Shown: piece after piece, positions 61,579-64,000 of the stretch
Position numbering within the stretch: the first letter of the stretch is position 1
Layout: each line of letters starts with the position of its first letter
Assembly (NCBI GenBank): GCA_002356635.1
Contig: CP023454.1
Coordinates: 1,658,501 to 1,722,500, forward strand
Reading direction: 5' to 3'
DNA from: Rhodobacteraceae bacterium QY30
GTDB taxonomy: Bacteria > Pseudomonadota > Alphaproteobacteria > Rhodobacterales > Rhodobacteraceae
DNA: 64,000 nt
Notes under the pieces: generated by a model
The model's database searches: none
Told to the model about the DNA's origin: nothing
What the model saw: only the letters and a program-made list of their open reading frames with translations
Program-made: the position numbers and the translations under genes

Positions 61579-62793
61579 TCAGCCCTTAAGCGCCTTGTTC
61601 AGGTATTCGTCGACCTTTTCCAGATATCCCATCGTGGTCAGCCATTTCTGATCCGGTCCTACCAGCAGCGCCAGGTCCTTGGTCATCCAGCCGTCTTCAA
61701 CCGTCTGAACGGTGACCTTTTCCAGCGTTTCGGCAAAGCGTGCCAGCTGCGCGTTGTCGTCCAGTTTGGCGCGGTGCTTCAGGCCGCCGGTCCAGGCGTA
61801 GATCGACGCGACCGAGTTCGTCGAGGTTTCCTTGCCCTGCTGGTGCTGGCGATAGTGGCGCGTCACGGTGCCATGCGCGGCCTCGGCCTCGACCGTCTTT
61901 CCATCGGGCGTCATCAGGACCGAGGTCATCAGGCCCAGCGAACCGAAGCCCTGCGCCACGGTGTCGGACTGCACATCGCCGTCGTAGTTCTTGCAGGCCC
62001 AGACATAGCCGCCCGACCATTTCATCGCCGAGGCGACCATGTCGTCGATCAGGCGGTGTTCATAAGTGATACCGGCCGCCTTGAACTTGTCGGCGAACTC
62101 TTCGTCGTAGATCTTCTGGAACAGGTCCTTGAAGCGACCGTCATAGGCCTTGAGGATGGTGTTCTTGGTGGACAGATACACCGGCCAGCCCAGGCTCAGG
62201 CCGTAATTCAGCGAGGCGCGGGCGAAGTCGATGATCGAGTCATCCAGGTTGTACATGCCCATGTAGACGCCGGCCGAAGGCGCCGAATAGACGTCCTTTT
62301 CGATCACGGTGCCGTCTTCGCCCACGAATTTCATCGACAGTTTCCCGGCGCCGGGGAAGCGGAAATCGGTGGCACGATACTGGTCGCCAAAGGCATGGCG
62401 GCCGACGACAATGGGCTTTGTCCAGCCCGGCACCAGGCGCGGGACGTTCTTGCAGATGATCGGCTGGCGGAAGATCACGCCGCCCAGGATATTGCGGATG
62501 GTGCCGTTGGGCGATTTCCACATCTGCTTCAGGCCGAATTCCTCGACCCGGGCTTCGTCCGGGGTGATGGTGGCGCATTTCACGCCGACGCCGTATTGCT
62601 TGATCGCTTCGGCCGCGTCGATGGTGATCTGGTCGTTGGTGCGGTCGCGCTCCTCGATTCCCAGGTCGTAGTATTTCAGGTCGATGTCCAGGTAGGGCAG
62701 GATCAGCTTCTGCTTGATGAAGTCCCAGATGATCCGGGTCATCTCGTCGCCGTCAAGCTCGACGACGGGGTTTGCTACCTTGATCTTCGACAT
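61579..62793 (-). CDS. icd: Isocitrate dehydrogenase (NADP+)
   Basis: TCA-cycle enzyme converting isocitrate to 2-oxoglutarate, the homodimeric type related to eukaryotic NADP-IDH. The 404 residues start [20 protein letters not shown], with [16 protein letters not shown] (substrate binding), KYDGRFKD-like [12 protein letters not shown] and [20 protein letters not shown] (cofactor site), then [10 protein letters not shown]. Length is standard. AGAGGG lies about 5 bases before the ATG. Its upstream region shares elements with that of acnA. Confidence 0.97.
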   Translation of the reverse strand: MSKIKVANPVVELDGDEMTRIIWDFIKQKLILPYLDIDLKYYDLGIEERDRTNDQITIDAAEAIKQYGVGVKCATITPDEARVEEFGLKQMWKSPNGTIRNILGGVIFRQPIICKNVPRLVPGWTKPIVVGRHAFGDQYRATDFRFPGAGKLSMKFVGEDGTVIEKDVYSAPSAGVYMGMYNLDDSIIDFARASLNYGLSLGWPVYLSTKNTILKAYDGRFKDLFQKIYDEEFADKFKAAGITYEHRLIDDMVASAMKWSGGYVWACKNYDGDVQSDTVAQGFGSLGLMTSVLMTPDGKTVEAEAAHGTVTRHYRQHQQGKETSTNSVASIYAWTGGLKHRAKLDDNAQLARFAETLEKVTVQTVEDGWMTKDLALLVGPDQKWLTTMGYLEKVDEYLNKALKG

Positions 62794-62859
62794 GGGGCCC
62801 TCTTGGTGTTTGGGATTCGACTGGCACGGTCCATAGCCGAAAAACCCGTGCCGGGGAAG

Positions 62860-62896
62860 ATGGTATGCGGTGGTATACCGAATTGTCGGGAATTGG
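62860..62896 (-). promoter_or_regulatory. icd upstream element shared with acnA
   Basis: Read on the icd strand: CCAATTCCCGACAATTC followed directly by GGTATACCA and then a second CGCATACCA copy. The first 17 bases match GCAATTGCCAACAATTG upstream of acnA at 13 positions, and GGTATACCA matches acnA GGTATACAA at eight of nine; in acnA eight extra bases separate the two parts. It lies 67-103 bases before the icd start. A GntR-type operator is the likely meaning. Confidence 0.55.
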
Positions 62897-62925
62897 CTTT
62901 CCGGTGGCCCCGGCGCCGCAGGACT

Positions 62926-63534
62926 TCAGGCCGGGAAAAACGCCCGCGCACGTTCCCTGACCCAGGACCAGATGCCCGGCGCCCCACGCTCGATCTTGCT
63001 GCCGACGCGTGCCTGCAACTGGTCCCAGGTGACGCTGTAGGTCTTCCAGGTGCCGCCACCCGAATGGACGTTCGCCATCACCGGCTGCACCCGGTCCAGC
63101 GATTTCGCGAAGACCGCATCGGGGGTTTCCGCCGCCTCGAATTCATCCCAGAGCGCCCGAAACGCCTGCGCCTGATCGGCGGGCAAGAGGCCGAAGATCC
63201 GATCGGCGGCGCGCGCCTCGGCGGCGCGGGTGGCGTCGCTGCCGTGCGCCAGGCCGTTGCCGGAATGGATCGGCACGTCGCCAACGTCGATCTCGACCAG
63301 GTCATGAAGCAGCAACATCCGGATCACCCGGTCGATGCTGACGCCCGGACCGGCCTGATCGGCCAGCGTCAGGGCATAAAGTGCCAGGTGCCAGCTGTGC
63401 TCGGCGGAATTTTCCCGCCGCGAGGAATCGCAAAGCGGGCTGGCACGCAGCACGGATTTCAGCTTGTCGGCCTCGGCCAGGAAGGCGAACTGCCGGTCCA
63501 GCCGGGAGGTATCGGGGGCCAGGAGCGGGGTCAA
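62926..63534 (-). CDS. HD domain-containing hydrolase (YfbR-like)
   Basis: A 202-residue HD-superfamily protein. The metal-binding residues appear in SAEHSWHLALYALTLAD (H) and MLLLHDLVEIDVGDVPIHSG (HD), with a later D in FAKSLDRVQPVMAN. Members include 5'-deoxynucleotidases such as YfbR. The start is TTG at 63534, overlapping the stop of the preceding small gene as TTGA, and no other in-frame start is well placed. It is the third gene in a coupled minus-strand run. Confidence 0.86.
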   Translation of the reverse strand: MTPLLAPDTSRLDRQFAFLAEADKLKSVLRASPLCDSSRRENSAEHSWHLALYALTLADQAGPGVSIDRVIRMLLLHDLVEIDVGDVPIHSGNGLAHGSDATRAAEARAADRIFGLLPADQAQAFRALWDEFEAAETPDAVFAKSLDRVQPVMANVHSGGGTWKTYSVTWDQLQARVGSKIERGAPGIWSWVRERARAFFPA

Positions 63535-63797
63535 TGCCCGCCCGTCGCCGCATCGCGGGGCGCCTCGGGGCCTGTGCCGCCTTCGCGCCGTGCCTTCAGC
63601 GTCGCCGCCACGAAGGCCTTGCCGCGTTCGGCGGCCAGCCGGATGCGCATGTTCGTAAGGAAGGCTTCCTGAAGGGTCGGGGACGAGGCGCCCAGAACCT
63701 TGGCGACGTCATAGAAGTAGCGGTCGTCCTTCAGTTCGGCCATGGCGGCCAGCGTGTCGCGCGCCAGATCGTCGGCCAGATCCTCGACGACGCCCAT
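63531..63797 (-). CDS. Small conserved hypothetical protein
   Basis: An 88-residue soluble helical protein that I cannot name. It begins MGVVEDLADDLARDTLAAMAELKDD and continues with a segment DVAKVLGASSPTLQEAFLTNMRIRLAAERGK, ending in a Gly/Ala-rich tail. Its ATG overlaps the stop of the hydrolase gene (TGATG) and its stop overlaps the TTG of the HD gene, so all three are translated from one message. This tight packing is the best evidence that it is real. Confidence 0.78.
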   Translation of the reverse strand: MGVVEDLADDLARDTLAAMAELKDDRYFYDVAKVLGASSPTLQEAFLTNMRIRLAAERGKAFVAATLKARREGGTGPEAPRDAATGGH

Positions 63798-64000
63798 CAG
63801 CGGGTTCCTTCGCCCAGGCGGCGGCGAACGTAATCCTGCACCGTGTCGATCATCGGGTTCATGTGTTCTTCGTCATTTTCGAAGAAATGCCCCGCGCCTT
63901 CGACCACCTGATGGGTGATCGTGATGCCTTTCTGTTCCCGCAGCTTGTTGACCAGCGTCTGCGTATCCTTCGGCGGCGCAACGCGGTCGGCGGCGCCGTT
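63797..64000 (-). CDS. Alpha/beta hydrolase, C-terminal part (5' end outside window)
   Basis: The last 67 residues of an alpha/beta hydrolase, open at the right window edge. The visible part includes DRVAPPKDTQTLVNKLREQ and VVEGAGHFFENDEE, where the His of GAGHFF is the likely catalytic histidine and the Asp of AADRV the acid of the triad. It resembles the short (about 220-residue) COG2945 hydrolases. The stop overlaps the next start by one base. Confidence 0.85.
   Translation of the reverse strand, partial: NGAADRVAPPKDTQTLVNKLREQKGITITHQVVEGAGHFFENDEEHMNPMIDTVQDYVRRRLGEGTR

Overview
This 64 kb window looks like chromosomal DNA from a GC-rich alphaproteobacterium, most likely a member of the Rhodobacterales (Rhodobacteraceae). 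The evidence is internal: a fused ispDF gene, FAD-dependent thyX, an RNase E with a long acidic insert in its S1 domain, an LdtR-type MarR regulator, an HWE histidine kinase, a VPLPA-CTERM protein, and a c-type cytochrome maturation system split into ccmC-ccmD-ccmG (window start) and ccmF-ccmH plus an enoyl-CoA hydratase (about 45-48 kb). That split resembles the hel and ccl loci of Rhodobacter capsulatus. I see no rRNA, tRNA, CRISPR array, phage, transposase or plasmid gene. Almost everything is core or family-conserved, so genuinely new biology is more likely in small genes and regulatory DNA than in a large unknown cluster.

Layout. 0-10 kb: cytochrome c maturation, aconitase, a DUF1223 exported protein, a lipid A acyltransferase-like gene, an isolated fliG, purB. 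10-18 kb: DUF6314 gene, purQ, a dctB/dctD two-component pair without its transporter, rne, a TusA-like gene, ccdA. 18-25 kb: the conserved ribosome/Obg/proline block rplU-rpmA-GNAT-GNAT-obgE-proB-proA, then a class I amidotransferase. 25-31 kb: argS, a SPOR protein, nagZ, scpA, scpB and a very basic 63-residue protein. 31-40 kb: GST, ppk2, a methyltransferase, a MATE pump, an aminotransferase, sdhE, ldtR, a glyoxalase, thyX, a VPLPA-CTERM protein. 40-45 kb: a metallophosphoesterase next to a Ser/Thr kinase fused to a universal stress domain, then the tightly coupled minus-strand operon ispDF-pgpA-cinA. 45-48.5 kb: ccmF, ccmH, enoyl-CoA hydratase, and a 25-codon membrane peptide gene on the minus strand. 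48.5-58.4 kb: an EF-G-like GTPase with degraded G motifs, an RHH protein, a glyoxalase-family/Tat-exported/GMC oxidoreductase operon behind a perfect 18-bp palindrome, alaS, DUF1330, a class II amidotransferase, OsmC. 58.4-64 kb: typA, an HWE kinase, icd, an HD-domain protein, a small gene and a truncated alpha/beta hydrolase.

How parts fit together. Cytochrome c maturation is represented by CcmC/CcmD (heme delivery), CcmF/CcmH (ligation), CcdA (electron supply) and CcmG (apocytochrome thiol reduction). TCA-cycle genes acnA and icd, almost 60 kb apart, share an AT-rich bipartite sequence upstream of their starts, which suggests one regulator. Intrinsic terminators could be read after acnA, purB, rne, rpmA, the EF-G-like gene, the alaS operon and the 25-codon gene; two bidirectional ones separate osmC from typA and the HWE kinase from icd.

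Limits: all identifications come from reading translated sequence and motif knowledge. No database search, folding program or codon statistic was run. Start codons were chosen by Shine-Dalgarno spacing and family length and several are uncertain.
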